From Planctomycetota bacterium (GTDB taxonomy: Bacteria; Planctomycetota; Planctomycetia; Pirellulales; Lacipirellulaceae): a DNA stretch of 64,000 bases. The stretch spans positions 62,001-126,000 of the forward strand of contig JAJDED010000011.1 of assembly GCA_029259915.1 (NCBI GenBank), written 5' to 3'. The stretch's first letter is position 1; each line of letters starts with the position of its first letter. A model generated the notes under the pieces. The model saw only the letters and a program-made list of their open reading frames with translations, searched no databases and was not told where the DNA came from. The translations under genes were made by a program, and so were the position numbers. This document shows positions 52,406 to 61,647 of the stretch, in pieces.

Positions 52406-52779
52406 TTCTGGATACCAACGCGGTCTCAGCGATTCTTTCAGCCGACCCCAGAATTACCACAATTCTTGACGTTGCCAGCAAACATCATTTACCGGTCATC
52501 GTTCTTGGTGAGTACCGATTTGGAATTCTTGGTTCCCGTCGGCAGAAACCATTACAGGCTGGGTTGAAAAAGTTAGAATCCCAATCGATTATTCTTTCCC
52601 CCGACCAGAAGACAGCTGTCTGGTATGCTTCGATTCGTCATGAACTCAAAGAACTAGGTCGGCCTATTCCTGAAGGCGATCTTTGGATTGCCGCTTTGGC
52701 TCGGCAACATGCACTGGATGTCGTCAGCCAGGATCAACATTTTGATCTGGTAAAGCATGTTCAAAGAATCGGTTGGTAG
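52402..52779 (+). CDS. PIN-domain toxin (VapC-like)
   Basis: The roughly 125-residue product has the PIN pattern: Asp in VILDTNAVSAIL, Glu in VLGEYRFGIL, and the Asp residues in PEGDLWIAALARQHALDVVSQDQHFD. It should be a metal-dependent ribonuclease neutralised by the upstream antitoxin. I prefer the GTG at 52402, which overlaps the antitoxin stop as GTGA; a TTG two codons earlier (52396) is possible. It is not similar in detail to the PIN gene at 33403. Confidence 0.87.
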   Translation: MILDTNAVSAILSADPRITTILDVASKHHLPVIVLGEYRFGILGSRRQKPLQAGLKKLESQSIILSPDQKTAVWYASIRHELKELGRPIPEGDLWIAALARQHALDVVSQDQHFDLVKHVQRIGW

Positions 52780-52806
52780 GCGCGCAACGGATAAGCGAGA
52801 CCGTCG

Positions 52807-53856
52807 ATGATTAGCCCAAGCACATTTCGCGATCTGGTAAGCGGCCGCCGTCGCGGACTCGGTGCAACGGTGCTGCGCAGTTTATTGCGGTTGGGCGAGT
52901 TGCCGTACACGTGGGCGATGCGAATTCGCAATCGTCGCTACGATCGGGGAACTGCCCAAACGCATCTAGTTGACGTGCCCGTGGTATGCGTCGGAAATCT
53001 CACAATGGGGGGCACCGGCAAAACTCCAATGGTCGAATGGGTCGCTCGGCACTATCGCGAGCGAGGCATTCGCGTTTCGATCGTCAGCCGAGGTTACCGG
53101 GCGGGAGAAGACGGACGCAACGACGAGTCGCTGGAACTGGAACTCGCCTTGCCCGACGTCCGCCATCTGCAGAATGTCGACCGTGTTGCGGCAGCAGAAG
53201 CCGCGATTGACGAATTGGAAACCGAGCTGATTCTCCTGGACGACGGTTTTCAGCATCGTCGTCTCGAGCGAGATTTGGATATCGTATTGCTCGACGCGAC
53301 CGAGCCATTCGGTTATCAACACGTTTTCCCGCGCGGCACGTTGCGCGAACCGCTCTGCGGACTTTCGCGGGCCGATGTTGTGGTGTTGAGTCGGGCCGAC
53401 ATGCTTGCTCGCGAAGCGCGCGATGCGGTGAAGCGGCAAGCCGAGCAATTGGCCCCGCAAGCCTTGTGGTGCGAAGTGGAACATGCCCCGCGCGCTTTAA
53501 TTAGCTCCGAAGGCGATTGCCAACCGTGCGACACACTTGCGGGCAAACGCGTGGCAGCTTTCTGTGGCATTGGCAATCCGGCCGGGTTTCGCCACACGCT
53601 CGAGTCGCTGGGCGCAAAACTGGTTGCCTGGCGCGAGTTTGCAGATCATCACTGCACCACGCGCGACGATGTCGCATCGCTCGTTGCGTGGGCAGCCGAC
53701 GCGGAGCTTGCCATCTGTACGCGCAAAGATCTGGTGAAACTACAAATCGAGTCGATAGGAAAGGTTCCTCTGAGGGCACTGAGTGTTGAGCTACAGTTTT
53801 CCGCCGGCGAGCAAGCGCTGCGTGAGAAGTTGGACAGCGTGACAATTTCGCTATAA
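52807..53856 (+). CDS. lpxK: Tetraacyldisaccharide 4'-kinase LpxK
   Basis: LpxK phosphorylates the lipid A disaccharide precursor at the 4' position on the inner membrane. The 349-residue product has the Walker-type motif VCVGNLTMGGTGKTPMVEW and the LpxK block VSIVSRGYRAGEDGRNDESLELELALP. It also has the catalytic segment LILLDDGFQHRRLERDLDIVLLDA, PRGTLREPLCGLSRADVVVLSRADM and VAAFCGIGNPAGFRHTLESLG. Length is typical. It implies that the organism makes lipid A. It starts 27 bases after the toxin gene and could be read through from it, but no promoter was identified. The other Lpx genes are not in the window. Confidence 0.95.
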   Translation: MISPSTFRDLVSGRRRGLGATVLRSLLRLGELPYTWAMRIRNRRYDRGTAQTHLVDVPVVCVGNLTMGGTGKTPMVEWVARHYRERGIRVSIVSRGYRAGEDGRNDESLELELALPDVRHLQNVDRVAAAEAAIDELETELILLDDGFQHRRLERDLDIVLLDATEPFGYQHVFPRGTLREPLCGLSRADVVVLSRADMLAREARDAVKRQAEQLAPQALWCEVEHAPRALISSEGDCQPCDTLAGKRVAAFCGIGNPAGFRHTLESLGAKLVAWREFADHHCTTRDDVASLVAWAADAELAICTRKDLVKLQIESIGKVPLRALSVELQFSAGEQALREKLDSVTISL

Positions 53857-53867
53857 ACCGGTAGCGC

Positions 53868-54179
53868 CTACTTTGCAGTGCAAACGTTGATATTATTGAT
53901 CAGACGTTCATACTCCAAGGCACCCATCGCGGCATGTTGGGCGATCTGCTTCGTATAATAGGTGCTGCAGAGACCAGAAAGAACAATGCCTTTTTCGGTG
54001 GTCGTCACCGACAATTCGCGAATGCGTCCGGGTAGGCGAGCTTCAATTCGTTGCAGAATTCGCCCGACGAGGTGCGCGCGACTGACAGAGCGATCAACGG
54101 CTGGAGGCAACGCGACCGGCAACGTTGCAGATTCAGAATCAAGCAGCGAGCGCGGCTTCCCTTTTACCGACTTGATCAT
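53868..54179 (-). CDS. Small BON-like domain protein
   Basis: The 103-residue product resembles a single BON domain in its C-terminal half (RIEARLPGRIRELSVTTTEKGIVLSGLCSTYYTKQIAQHAAMGALEYERLINNINV), following an N-terminal basic and polar part. There is no signal peptide. The ATG at 54179 is supported by AAGGAGGG; the longer frame to 54248 runs into a tandem repeat and is rejected. It converges with lpxK, 11 bases apart. Function is unknown. Confidence 0.75.
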   Translation of the reverse strand: MIKSVKGKPRSLLDSESATLPVALPPAVDRSVSRAHLVGRILQRIEARLPGRIRELSVTTTEKGIVLSGLCSTYYTKQIAQHAAMGALEYERLINNINVCTAK

Positions 54180-54204
54180 ATCCGTCCCTCCTTGATTGCG
54201 CCCG

Positions 54205-54289
54205 ACTAGTGCTTTGCTCGATCCGTCAAATGAGATTTGGCAAAACACTAGTGCTTTGACCAGCCCATTAGATGAGAAATGGCAAAGCT
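54205..54289. repeat. Two imperfect 42-bp tandem repeats
   Basis: Copies at 54205-54246 and 54247-54288 both start ACTAGTGCTTTG and share ATGAGA and TGGCAAA. A third copy may start at 54289 (TCTAGTT). The block lies directly upstream of the small BON-like gene, and the following gap to 54433 has no gene. Confidence 0.8.
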
Positions 54290-54433
54290 CTAGTTCCGAT
54301 TTAATAATCGCTATGCGAAATCAGGCGAACTGCCACCGTCCAATCTATTCCTGTTGACGAGCCTAGGTCAACACGAACTGATGTTCATCGCAAAAGAGGG
54401 GGGATGGGAATGCGTCCTGCGGAGGTAGCAACG

Positions 54434-55093
54434 CTAGCGGACTTTGCCGCGGTCGACCAGCATTTGGATCACCTGTTCCGCCAAGGCTTCGGGAGTTTGG
54501 CTATTTGCATCGAGGACAAGTTCCGCGCTTTCGGGGGGTTCGTAGGGGGCGTCGATCCCGGTGAAACCCTTGATTTTTCCTGCGCGGGCTTGCTTGTAGA
54601 GCCCCTTGGGATCGCGCGATTCGCATACCTCTAGCGAGGCATCTACAAAGATTTCTAAAAAGTCTCCCTCGGCCATGCACTTTCGAACTGCGTCCCGATC
54701 CGACCGGTACGGGCTCACAAAAGCGGTTAGCGCCACCAGTCCCGCATCGCAGAGCAATTCGGCAACTGCGCCAACGCGGCGGATATTTTCTTCACGATCT
54801 TGCTGAGAAAACCCCAGCCCGAATCGCTCCGCAAATTCGCTGCCGTAACGCTCACTGAGCAATTGAGGAGTTGCGTTCAGGCCATGGCGTATGTTGTCGC
54901 CGTCGAGAACATAGCTGCGTACGCCGCGTTGGTGGAGTTGGTGATCCACCAAATTAGCAACCGTGCTTTTGCCACAGCCACTCAAACCGGTGAACCAAAC
55001 CACACAGCCCGCATGGCCATTGAGCTGTTCGCGATCCGATCGAGAAACGGCATGATCGTGCCAGACAACAATCGGTTTGTGGGGATCGGACAT
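54434..55093 (-). CDS. cysC: Adenylylsulfate kinase CysC
   Basis: CysC phosphorylates APS to PAPS in sulfate assimilation. The 219-residue product has Walker [19 protein letters not shown], the APS-kinase block [13 protein letters not shown], the segment [36 protein letters not shown] and the lid motif [20 protein letters not shown] start it at [10 protein letters not shown]; the frame is open to 55201 but the extra 36 residues run into an inverted repeat. No sulfurylase gene is beside it. In planctomycetes, PAPS may also serve sulfation. Confidence 0.95.
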   Translation of the reverse strand: MSDPHKPIVVWHDHAVSRSDREQLNGHAGCVVWFTGLSGCGKSTVANLVDHQLHQRGVRSYVLDGDNIRHGLNATPQLLSERYGSEFAERFGLGFSQQDREENIRRVGAVAELLCDAGLVALTAFVSPYRSDRDAVRKCMAEGDFLEIFVDASLEVCESRDPKGLYKQARAGKIKGFTGIDAPYEPPESAELVLDANSQTPEALAEQVIQMLVDRGKVR

Positions 55094-55124
55094 TAATTTT
55101 CCCGTTTTTGTGAAAGGATTCTTT

Positions 55125-55281
55125 AATAGAACGCGGAGAAACACGGATCCGACAGATTTGTTCGGATAAAAAAAATAAAGATTGAAAGAACTTTGTTGCA
55201 AAGTCTTTTTTCAACGGTTGACTAAAATGGCCTTGAATTCTGTGCCAATCCGCCAAATCGGTGTTCATCCGCGTTCTATTC
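55125..55281. repeat. Inverted repeat upstream of cysC
   Basis: Arms 55125-55148 and 55258-55281 pair at nearly all positions; the core AATAGAACGCGGA is shared with the repeat at 50793-50939. It fills most of the gap between cysC and the acyl-CoA dehydrogenase-like gene. Confidence 0.82.
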
Positions 55282-55338
55282 TGCGCCATAAAACTGAAGG
55301 TTTCCACTGGTTTTATTTAGACGGCAGTCTTTCTTGCG

Positions 55339-56433
55339 TCAGGATGAGAGTCCCGCCAACTCGCACAGATTGGCGGAGACGACCGGTTGCGGGCAGCTCC
55401 AGACGAGAAAAAATAGAGCCTCGCGGCACCATCGTCCCGCGGGATGGCCAAGCAGATATCCGGTGCCCTTGGCAGCGGCAAGCGAGGATTGGGTGGCACG
55501 CAGCACGAGGCTATTTGCCCGTTGCCGAAGATCTTCGCTGGAACAATCGGGTTGCCCCTGCACATGCGCAAACAGGGCATCGCAGAGCGCGGAGTATTCG
55601 CTTTGCAATGCTTCCATGGGAACTCGCAAGTCTTCGCGATGGGAAGCCTCAGCCTCGATATACTCGATGGCCGCTTTGCTCAGTCCCAAGGCCAAAGTGG
55701 ACGTTTGCAAACCACCGGTACCGGCTCCGATGCCAAGCGACATAACATTCGCCACCGGACCTGCCAGAACCCAACGCTCGTCGACCATCACGCGATCAAG
55801 CCGAAGTTCTCCCGTGTGACTTGCCGAGACGCCCACTAACTGCGCCGGTTCGGGAACCGAAACGCCGGGCAGATCGGTCGGCAACATCACCAGCAATTGT
55901 TCGTCGGTGGGTTGGTCGTTGTCCATCATGGTCGCACCGATCACCACATGATCGGCATGGGCAGCACCGGTAACCCAAGGTGAAAAACCATCCAGGACAA
56001 ATCCACCCGGAGCCTGCTCGGCACGCAACACGGGCCGTGAAAGATGACGCCGACTGGTGGTAAGATGCGAGATGCCGACCGTGGCAAACGATTTGCCGCT
56101 CGCCAAATCGGGAAGCAGCTCCAAGGCGAGCAATTGATTTCCGGAGGAGGTAATCCGATTGCAGGCGCCGGTGCGTTGGGTGATGATGAATGCAGTTGTC
56201 AGACACGCACTGCTAATCGCCAGATAACCGCGTGTGATTGCCGAATCGTCCCAAGCCTGGCCGCCCCATTGCGAATCGATAAACCACTGAAATACGCCAT
56301 ACTGACCACACAACTCAAGCTGCCTCGCAGGCCATTTGCCAGAAAGGTCGACTTCGCGGGCCAACGCGCTCAACTCGTCGCACAGCTCCTGCAGGGCAGG
56401 GTCGTCAGGAGAAGTGATTGTTGTGATGGCCAT
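55339..56433 (-). CDS. Acyl-CoA dehydrogenase-like flavoprotein
   Basis: The 364-residue product follows the acyl-CoA dehydrogenase plan. The N-terminal helical domain has LSGKWPARQLELCGQYGVFQWF and GQAWDDSAITRGYLAISSACLTTAFIITQRTG. The beta domain reads FATVGISHLTTSRRH...GGFVLDGFSPWVTGAAHADHVVIGA and MLPTDLPGVSV. A C-terminal helical part begins GTGGLQTSTLALGLSKAAIEYIEAEASHR. It should bind FAD. The usual C-terminal catalytic glutamate context is not obvious, so it may belong to a side branch (DszC-like oxygenases or unassigned). No beta-oxidation genes are nearby. Confidence 0.82.
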   Translation of the reverse strand: MAITTITSPDDPALQELCDELSALAREVDLSGKWPARQLELCGQYGVFQWFIDSQWGGQAWDDSAITRGYLAISSACLTTAFIITQRTGACNRITSSGNQLLALELLPDLASGKSFATVGISHLTTSRRHLSRPVLRAEQAPGGFVLDGFSPWVTGAAHADHVVIGATMMDNDQPTDEQLLVMLPTDLPGVSVPEPAQLVGVSASHTGELRLDRVMVDERWVLAGPVANVMSLGIGAGTGGLQTSTLALGLSKAAIEYIEAEASHREDLRVPMEALQSEYSALCDALFAHVQGQPDCSSEDLRQRANSLVLRATQSSLAAAKGTGYLLGHPAGRWCREALFFLVWSCPQPVVSANLCELAGLSS

Positions 56434-56491
56434 AATGGGTGATTTTTGGCCGCTTGCGGCTTAGCGATGTTCCGAATCAAATCCGACAACG

Positions 56492-58696
56492 TTAGCGGAC
56501 ACTCATGTCGGAACTCAGCCCGCCCGCGGCGACCAAGTACTCGTGCTTCACGTAGTCCATCACCATGCGGTGCGCACTAAATCGGGAGGCAAGTGTCGCG
56601 ATGGAATTGCTCATTTGTTCGATCCACTTCTGGGGCAAGCCATCAGCATCGCGATCGTAGAATAGCGGTATGACCTCTTCGGAAAGAACCGACATCAAAT
56701 CTTTCGCGTCGCGGGCATCTCCAATATCTGAGTCGACGTGCTGGGTACCCCGTCCGATGGCAAAACCATTTTTGCCGTTGTAAGCTTCAGCCCACCAGCC
56801 ATCGAGGACCGAACAATTCAAACCGCCGTTGAGCACCACCTTCTGCCCACTCGTGCCAGACGCTTCTAAGGGCCGGCGCGGATTGTTGAGCCATACGTCG
56901 ACCCCTTGTGTCAGATGTCGGCCTACGTTGATGTCGTAATCCTCGATAAACACAATTTTGCCCGCAAAGCGCGGATCGTGGCGCAGATTGGCGATGCGCT
57001 GGATAAGCTCTTTGCCCGGTTCATCGGCCGGATGTGCTTTCCCGGAAAAAATGAATTGGACGGGTTGCGTGGTGTCTTCCATCAAAGAGGCGAACTGATC
57101 GAGATTCTGGATGAACAGATCGGCACGCTTGTAGGTGGCAAACCGGCGTGCAAAACCGATCGTCAGCGCGTTGGGATTAAGCACATTGCGTGCGGCAAGC
57201 ACCGTCGATTCGTCCTCGTTGCGCCGCCGACATTGTCGGCTGGCGCGGCGACGGACAAACTCCAGTAGCCGGCTTTTGAGTGCATTGTGTGTTTCCCAAA
57301 GTTCGCCCGGATCGACTGTATAAATTTTTTGCCAAATGCCAGGATCGCCCATCTCTTTTTGCCAGTCGGCGCCGATTACTTTGTCGTAAAGCATCTGCAT
57401 CGGGTAGGCCAACCAACTGGGGACATGCACGCCGTTGGTGATATGCCCGATGGGGATTTCTTCTTCAACCCGCCAGGGCCAAAGATTCGACCACATCCGC
57501 CGCGACACATGCCCGTGCAGCGAACTCACTGCGTTCGCCCGTCGCGAAAGCTTCAAGCCAATGACTGTCATGCAGAACGTTTCGTCTTCGTTTTGCGGTT
57601 CAACGCGGCCAAGCCCCATCAATTGCTCGTAAGAAATACCGATTTGCTGACGCAGCGGGCCGAGATGCTCTTCGGTCAGCTTACCATTGAAGCGATCGTG
57701 CCCGGCCGGTACAGGCGTATGCGTAGTAAACACCGTACACCGGGCCACTTCGCGCAGTGCATCTTCAAACAACATGCCGTCGTCGTGCATCCGCTCGCGG
57801 ATCACTTCCAGCGGCGCAAAGGCGCTATGGCCTTCGTTGAGGTGATAGACACCAGGATAAATTTGCAAAGCGCGCAGCGCTTTCACACCTCCCACGCCCA
57901 GAACAAGTTCCTGACGAATGCGAGTACGCACGTCGCCGCCGTAGAGGCGCGATGTCAACTCGCGATCCTCGGGTTGGTTGCCTTCCACGTCGCAGTCGAG
58001 CAAGTAAAGTGGAATCCGCCCCACGCGCATCAGCCAAACCTTGGCCAATAGTTTTCCATCCATGGTGTCGATTTCGACAGTAATTGGCTTTCCTTGGGGA
58101 TCGCGCGCCGGTTCCATGGGGAGATTTTCGACTTTGGTATCGAAGTATTCTTCCTGTTGCAGACCCTCGATATCAAGGTGCTGACGGAAGTAACCTTGAT
58201 CGTAGAACAAACCGATGGCTACCAGCGGCACGCCCAGCCCGCTGGCGCTCTTGATATGATCGCCCGAAAGAACTCCCAAGCCGCCGGAGTAAATCGGCAC
58301 CGATTCATGGATGCCAAACTCCGCGGAAAAATAAGCGACCGGCTTGGAGCCCAACACGCCGCCTTCGCGGGCGCCCCAGGTGGTCTGTTTGTTTCCCAGA
58401 TAATCTTTCAACCGGCGATGTGCCTGGTTGATGCGCGTATAGAGAACCACTTCCGAAGCACGTTGGGCAACCTGGTCGGGGGTCATCTCGCCCAGCAGTG
58501 CAATCGGATTGTGATCCAATTGTCGCCAGCGAACCGGATCCAAATCGCGGAAGAGATTGACCACTTCCGGGTGCCAACTCCACCAAAGATTGCGCGCCAC
58601 CGTCAAGCACTTGCTGTACAAGGCCTGAGGAGTAATCTCGGTCCAACTTTCACTGGTAGTGTTGCTCGCTACGGGAGGAATTTCTGTTTGGCTCAT
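56492..58696 (-). CDS. glgP: Alpha-glucan (glycogen/maltodextrin) phosphorylase
   Basis: The enzyme releases glucose 1-phosphate from glycogen or maltodextrin with pyridoxal phosphate. The 734-residue product is of the short bacterial/archaeal GT35 type. It has FSAEFGIHESVPIYSGGLGVLSGDHIKSASGLGVPLVAIGLFYDQGYFRQ, the active-site region HLNEGHSAF, FTTHTPVPAGHDRF, and FIEDYDINVGRHLTQGVDVWLNNPRRPLEASGTSGQKVVLNGGLN. The last contains the lysine expected to hold pyridoxal phosphate. Length is shorter than the 800-residue GlgP of enterobacteria, as usual for this type. It stands alone in this window. Confidence 0.94.
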   Translation of the reverse strand: MSQTEIPPVASNTTSESWTEITPQALYSKCLTVARNLWWSWHPEVVNLFRDLDPVRWRQLDHNPIALLGEMTPDQVAQRASEVVLYTRINQAHRRLKDYLGNKQTTWGAREGGVLGSKPVAYFSAEFGIHESVPIYSGGLGVLSGDHIKSASGLGVPLVAIGLFYDQGYFRQHLDIEGLQQEEYFDTKVENLPMEPARDPQGKPITVEIDTMDGKLLAKVWLMRVGRIPLYLLDCDVEGNQPEDRELTSRLYGGDVRTRIRQELVLGVGGVKALRALQIYPGVYHLNEGHSAFAPLEVIRERMHDDGMLFEDALREVARCTVFTTHTPVPAGHDRFNGKLTEEHLGPLRQQIGISYEQLMGLGRVEPQNEDETFCMTVIGLKLSRRANAVSSLHGHVSRRMWSNLWPWRVEEEIPIGHITNGVHVPSWLAYPMQMLYDKVIGADWQKEMGDPGIWQKIYTVDPGELWETHNALKSRLLEFVRRRASRQCRRRNEDESTVLAARNVLNPNALTIGFARRFATYKRADLFIQNLDQFASLMEDTTQPVQFIFSGKAHPADEPGKELIQRIANLRHDPRFAGKIVFIEDYDINVGRHLTQGVDVWLNNPRRPLEASGTSGQKVVLNGGLNCSVLDGWWAEAYNGKNGFAIGRGTQHVDSDIGDARDAKDLMSVLSEEVIPLFYDRDADGLPQKWIEQMSNSIATLASRFSAHRMVMDYVKHEYLVAAGGLSSDMSVR

Positions 58697-59150
58697 AAAT
58701 GAATACTTCCTGATTTTCGAGATCCATCCGAAAAAACCGAATCCGATAAATCCACGGTCTGATGAGAAGTCGCCTCGGAAAACTATCGGTGGCCGTAAAA
58801 AATAAGGCTCGCAGGGTGCCTAGCACAATTTCCCGCGATGCCAGTCGGTGTTTGTGAACAGGAAATTATAGCGAGTTTCCACTTTTTGGCGATGCGAAAT
58901 GTAGCAGGGGAATTCAGCAGATTGCCGGGTACCAACGCCCAATTTATGGCGTTTCCCCCTGTTTTCTCTAATTTCTCAAGCACGAAACCATTGCGGGTCT
59001 TGCCTACTTGGCCTCTTGCACAGCAAGGGACGGTCCCGGACGCAAGCGTTTATTGCGAATCCTCCTGCCAGGACTTAGAGTGAGAGGTATCGCCCGTCGG
59101 TAGCCATGACATGGCCTCGATGACTTTTACGCTGGCCAGAAGCTGGTAAC
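58697..59150. other. Intergenic region between divergent glgP and metF
   Basis: About 450 bases lie between the two start regions. I found no gene or strong repeat. It must hold promoters for both genes, but no clear consensus stood out. Confidence 0.4.
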
Positions 59151-59162
59151 CCTTTCGAAAGG
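59151..59162 (+). promoter_or_regulatory. Palindrome overlapping the metF ribosome site
   Basis: CCTTTCGAAAGG is a perfect 12-base palindrome whose right half forms part of the AAAGGAG ribosome site of metF. Folding as a small hairpin could hide the site. Whether it has a regulatory role is unproven; the stem is short. Confidence 0.35.
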
Positions 59163-59172
59163 AGATTGGTCT

Positions 59173-60048
59173 TTGAAGACACTTGCCCAAGCCTATGGCG
59201 CCGGGAAATTCGGTTTGTCGTTTGAATTGTTTCCGCCGAAAACTCCGGCAGGAGTCAAGGCACTCGCGAAACACATGGACCGGCTCATCGAATTCGAACC
59301 GAGCTACGTCACTTGTACCTATGGCGCGGGTGGTTCAACACAAGATCGCACGTTGGAAGTGATTTCCGGCGTACGGCAAAAATACGGCGTCCCGGTCGCC
59401 ACGCATTTGACCTGCGTAGGAAGCACTGCCGAACAGCTGCGCGACTATTTGCAGCGAGCGCTCGACCAGGACATTCAAAACGTGGTAGCCCTACGGGGCG
59501 ATCCTCCCCAGGGCGAAACAACATTTCGCGCAACCGACGGAGGATTTTCGTATGCCAACGAACTGGTCACGTTCATCGGCGATAGTTTTCCCGAGATGGG
59601 CATTGCCGTGGGCGGTTATCCCGAGACGCATCAGGAAGCCTCCAGTCCGGAGCAAGATATCGAAAATCTCCACCGCAAGGTTGCCGCCGGTTCCGATGTA
59701 GTGATCACCCAATTGTTTTACAACAACGCAGACTTCTTCGATTTTCGGCAGCGCTGCCACACCGCCGGAATCACGGTCCCTATTGTTCCCGGTTTGCTAC
59801 CGGTGACCAACGGAGCACAAATCCAGCGGATCGCTTCACTCTGCGGCGCAAAACTTCCCGAAAAGTTTCAGGCCGATTTGCAAAAATGTGCCGACGACCC
59901 AGAGGGGCAGTTCGAGGTGGGCATCGATTTCGCGATTCAACAAACGGCCGAATTGCTTGCCGAAGGGGTCGATGGCTTGCATTTCTATGTGCTGAACAAA
60001 TCGGAGTCGACCGCGCGGGTGCTTCAATCGGTCACGTTGCCGAGGTGA
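59173..60048 (+). CDS. metF: 5,10-Methylenetetrahydrofolate reductase MetF
   Basis: MetF reduces methylene-THF to methyl-THF for methionine synthesis, using FAD. The 291-residue product has the expected blocks FGLSFELFPPKTPAG, YVTCTYGAGGSTQDRTLEVI, THLTCVGSTAEQLRDYL, NVVALRGDPPQGE, VGGYPETHQEA, DVVITQLFYNNADFFDFRQRC and VPIVPGLLPVTNGAQIQRIASLCGAKLP. Length matches the family. The start codon is TTG, supported by AAAGGAG about eight bases upstream. The kinase gene starts four bases after its stop, so the two are co-transcribed, an odd pairing with no clear link. Confidence 0.95.
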   Translation: MKTLAQAYGAGKFGLSFELFPPKTPAGVKALAKHMDRLIEFEPSYVTCTYGAGGSTQDRTLEVISGVRQKYGVPVATHLTCVGSTAEQLRDYLQRALDQDIQNVVALRGDPPQGETTFRATDGGFSYANELVTFIGDSFPEMGIAVGGYPETHQEASSPEQDIENLHRKVAAGSDVVITQLFYNNADFFDFRQRCHTAGITVPIVPGLLPVTNGAQIQRIASLCGAKLPEKFQADLQKCADDPEGQFEVGIDFAIQQTAELLAEGVDGLHFYVLNKSESTARVLQSVTLPR

Positions 60049-60052
60049 TGCG

Positions 60053-61567
60053 ATGCACGAACCACCCCGAGGCGAGATCGATTGGACCGGGCGGGAATTA
60101 GGCGATTATCGCGTCTTGCGCCGCATCGGTTCAGGAGGCATGGCCGACGTTTATCTGGCCGAGCAGCAATCGCTCGGTCGTCAGGTTGCGCTGAAGGTGT
60201 TGCATGCCCAATTGGCCGGCGATGCGAGCTATGTCCAGCGATTTTCGAACGAAGCAAAAGCCGCCGCTTCGTTGGTGCATCCCAACATCGTGCAGATTTA
60301 CGAAGTCGGTTTCGACGCGCAAGCGCACTTTATCGCTCAGGAATATGTGCCGGGAAAAAATCTCGCGCAGCTTCTGGAAAGGCAAGGCGCCTTGGAGCCG
60401 GGGTTGGTGCTCGATATTTTGCGACAAGTGGTCGCTGCGCTTTGTAAATCGCACGAGTTGGGCATTATCCATCGCGACATCAAGCCGGAAAATATCCTGC
60501 TCTCCCACAGCGGCGAAGTGAAAGTGGCCGACTTCGGCTTGGCACGGGTGCTGCACTCGCAGGACAAAACGCTCACCCAAGTCGGCGTGACTATGGGCAC
60601 ACCGCTCTACATGAGCCCCGAGCAAATCGAAGGTCGTCCGGTCGACGTGCGTTCCGATATCTATTCGCTAGGCGCTACCAGTTATCACCTGCTCACCGGC
60701 GACCCGCCCCATCGGGGCGACACTGCGCTGGCAATTGCCGTAAAACATTTGCAAAGTACGCCGGAGCCTTTGGAAAACGTCCGGCAAGATCTCTCCAGCA
60801 GTTTGTGTCGCTTGGTACACACCATGTTGGCCAAACAACCCGAGAGCCGACCCACAAGTCCCAGCGAATTATTAGTGGCATTACGCGACTTGGCCACTTC
60901 GGCCGCCCAAGAGGGTTGGGCAGCCGGGCCGGAAAATTGGTCTCTGTCGGAATGGATTGCCACCGAGTCGACACGCAGCCATGCGAGCAAACAATTGGGC
61001 GCGTTGATGCAGGCGGAATCAAAACTTGCCCCGCGCAAACCCCGCGTAAGCCGATTGGTGGCGGTCATGTTGGCAGCGGCGTTGGCGGGAATCGTATTGG
61101 GCGCCGCGACCCGCCCGCGGTTTTATTTAGCTGGCTCAAACGGTTCGAGCGTCCCGGTCCGCGATTCCGCAGAAGCCCAGCTCTATCACGCAAAAATATC
61201 CGACACGCCCGCAGCCTGGCGCAAAGTGTGGGAAGAGTTCCCCGACGCCGACCCCTTCGTCCACCAGTTGGCTAAGCAAGGTTTGGTGCGTCACTATCTG
61301 CTAGTCTCCGAAGAACATCGACTAGCACTCGTCGTCTTGCGCGAGTTGAAGCAAACCGCCGATGCCGACCCGTCGCTAGAATCGCTCGCAGGATTTACTT
61401 TTGCTGCCGAGTGCATTTGTTACCAACGCTTGGGAAAAACACCACAGGCCCGCGAAGCCCAAGCCCGCCTAACCCCCGCCATGAAAGACAACCTCCGCCG
61501 CCGCGAAGGCCAGCTTTATCAATTGCTGCAGAATTCGGTGAGCCGGATGGGTGAAGAAGAGCGTTGA
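60053..61567 (+). CDS. Membrane-anchored Ser/Thr protein kinase
   Basis: The 504-residue product has a complete Hanks-type kinase domain (about 18-275): glycine loop RIGSGGMADVY, lysine in VALKVL, catalytic loop IIHRDIKPENIL, DFGLARV, and substrate motif MGTPLYMSPEQIEGRPVDVRSDIYSLG. A linker leads to one membrane segment (about 332-352, VAVMLAAALAGIVLGAA). An extracytoplasmic helical part of about 150 residues follows, unlike PASTA domains. It is a PknB-type receptor-like kinase. It starts four bases after metF. FHA proteins such as the one at 31430 could be partners, which is speculation. Confidence 0.93.
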   Translation: MHEPPRGEIDWTGRELGDYRVLRRIGSGGMADVYLAEQQSLGRQVALKVLHAQLAGDASYVQRFSNEAKAAASLVHPNIVQIYEVGFDAQAHFIAQEYVPGKNLAQLLERQGALEPGLVLDILRQVVAALCKSHELGIIHRDIKPENILLSHSGEVKVADFGLARVLHSQDKTLTQVGVTMGTPLYMSPEQIEGRPVDVRSDIYSLGATSYHLLTGDPPHRGDTALAIAVKHLQSTPEPLENVRQDLSSSLCRLVHTMLAKQPESRPTSPSELLVALRDLATSAAQEGWAAGPENWSLSEWIATESTRSHASKQLGALMQAESKLAPRKPRVSRLVAVMLAAALAGIVLGAATRPRFYLAGSNGSSVPVRDSAEAQLYHAKISDTPAAWRKVWEEFPDADPFVHQLAKQGLVRHYLLVSEEHRLALVVLRELKQTADADPSLESLAGFTFAAECICYQRLGKTPQAREAQARLTPAMKDNLRRREGQLYQLLQNSVSRMGEEER

Positions 61568-61584
61568 TTGCTGATTGTCGGGTG

Positions 61585-61615
<31 letters not shown>

Positions 61616-61647
61616 GGCGAAGAAGTACGTTGATTTCTGCACGCAAG

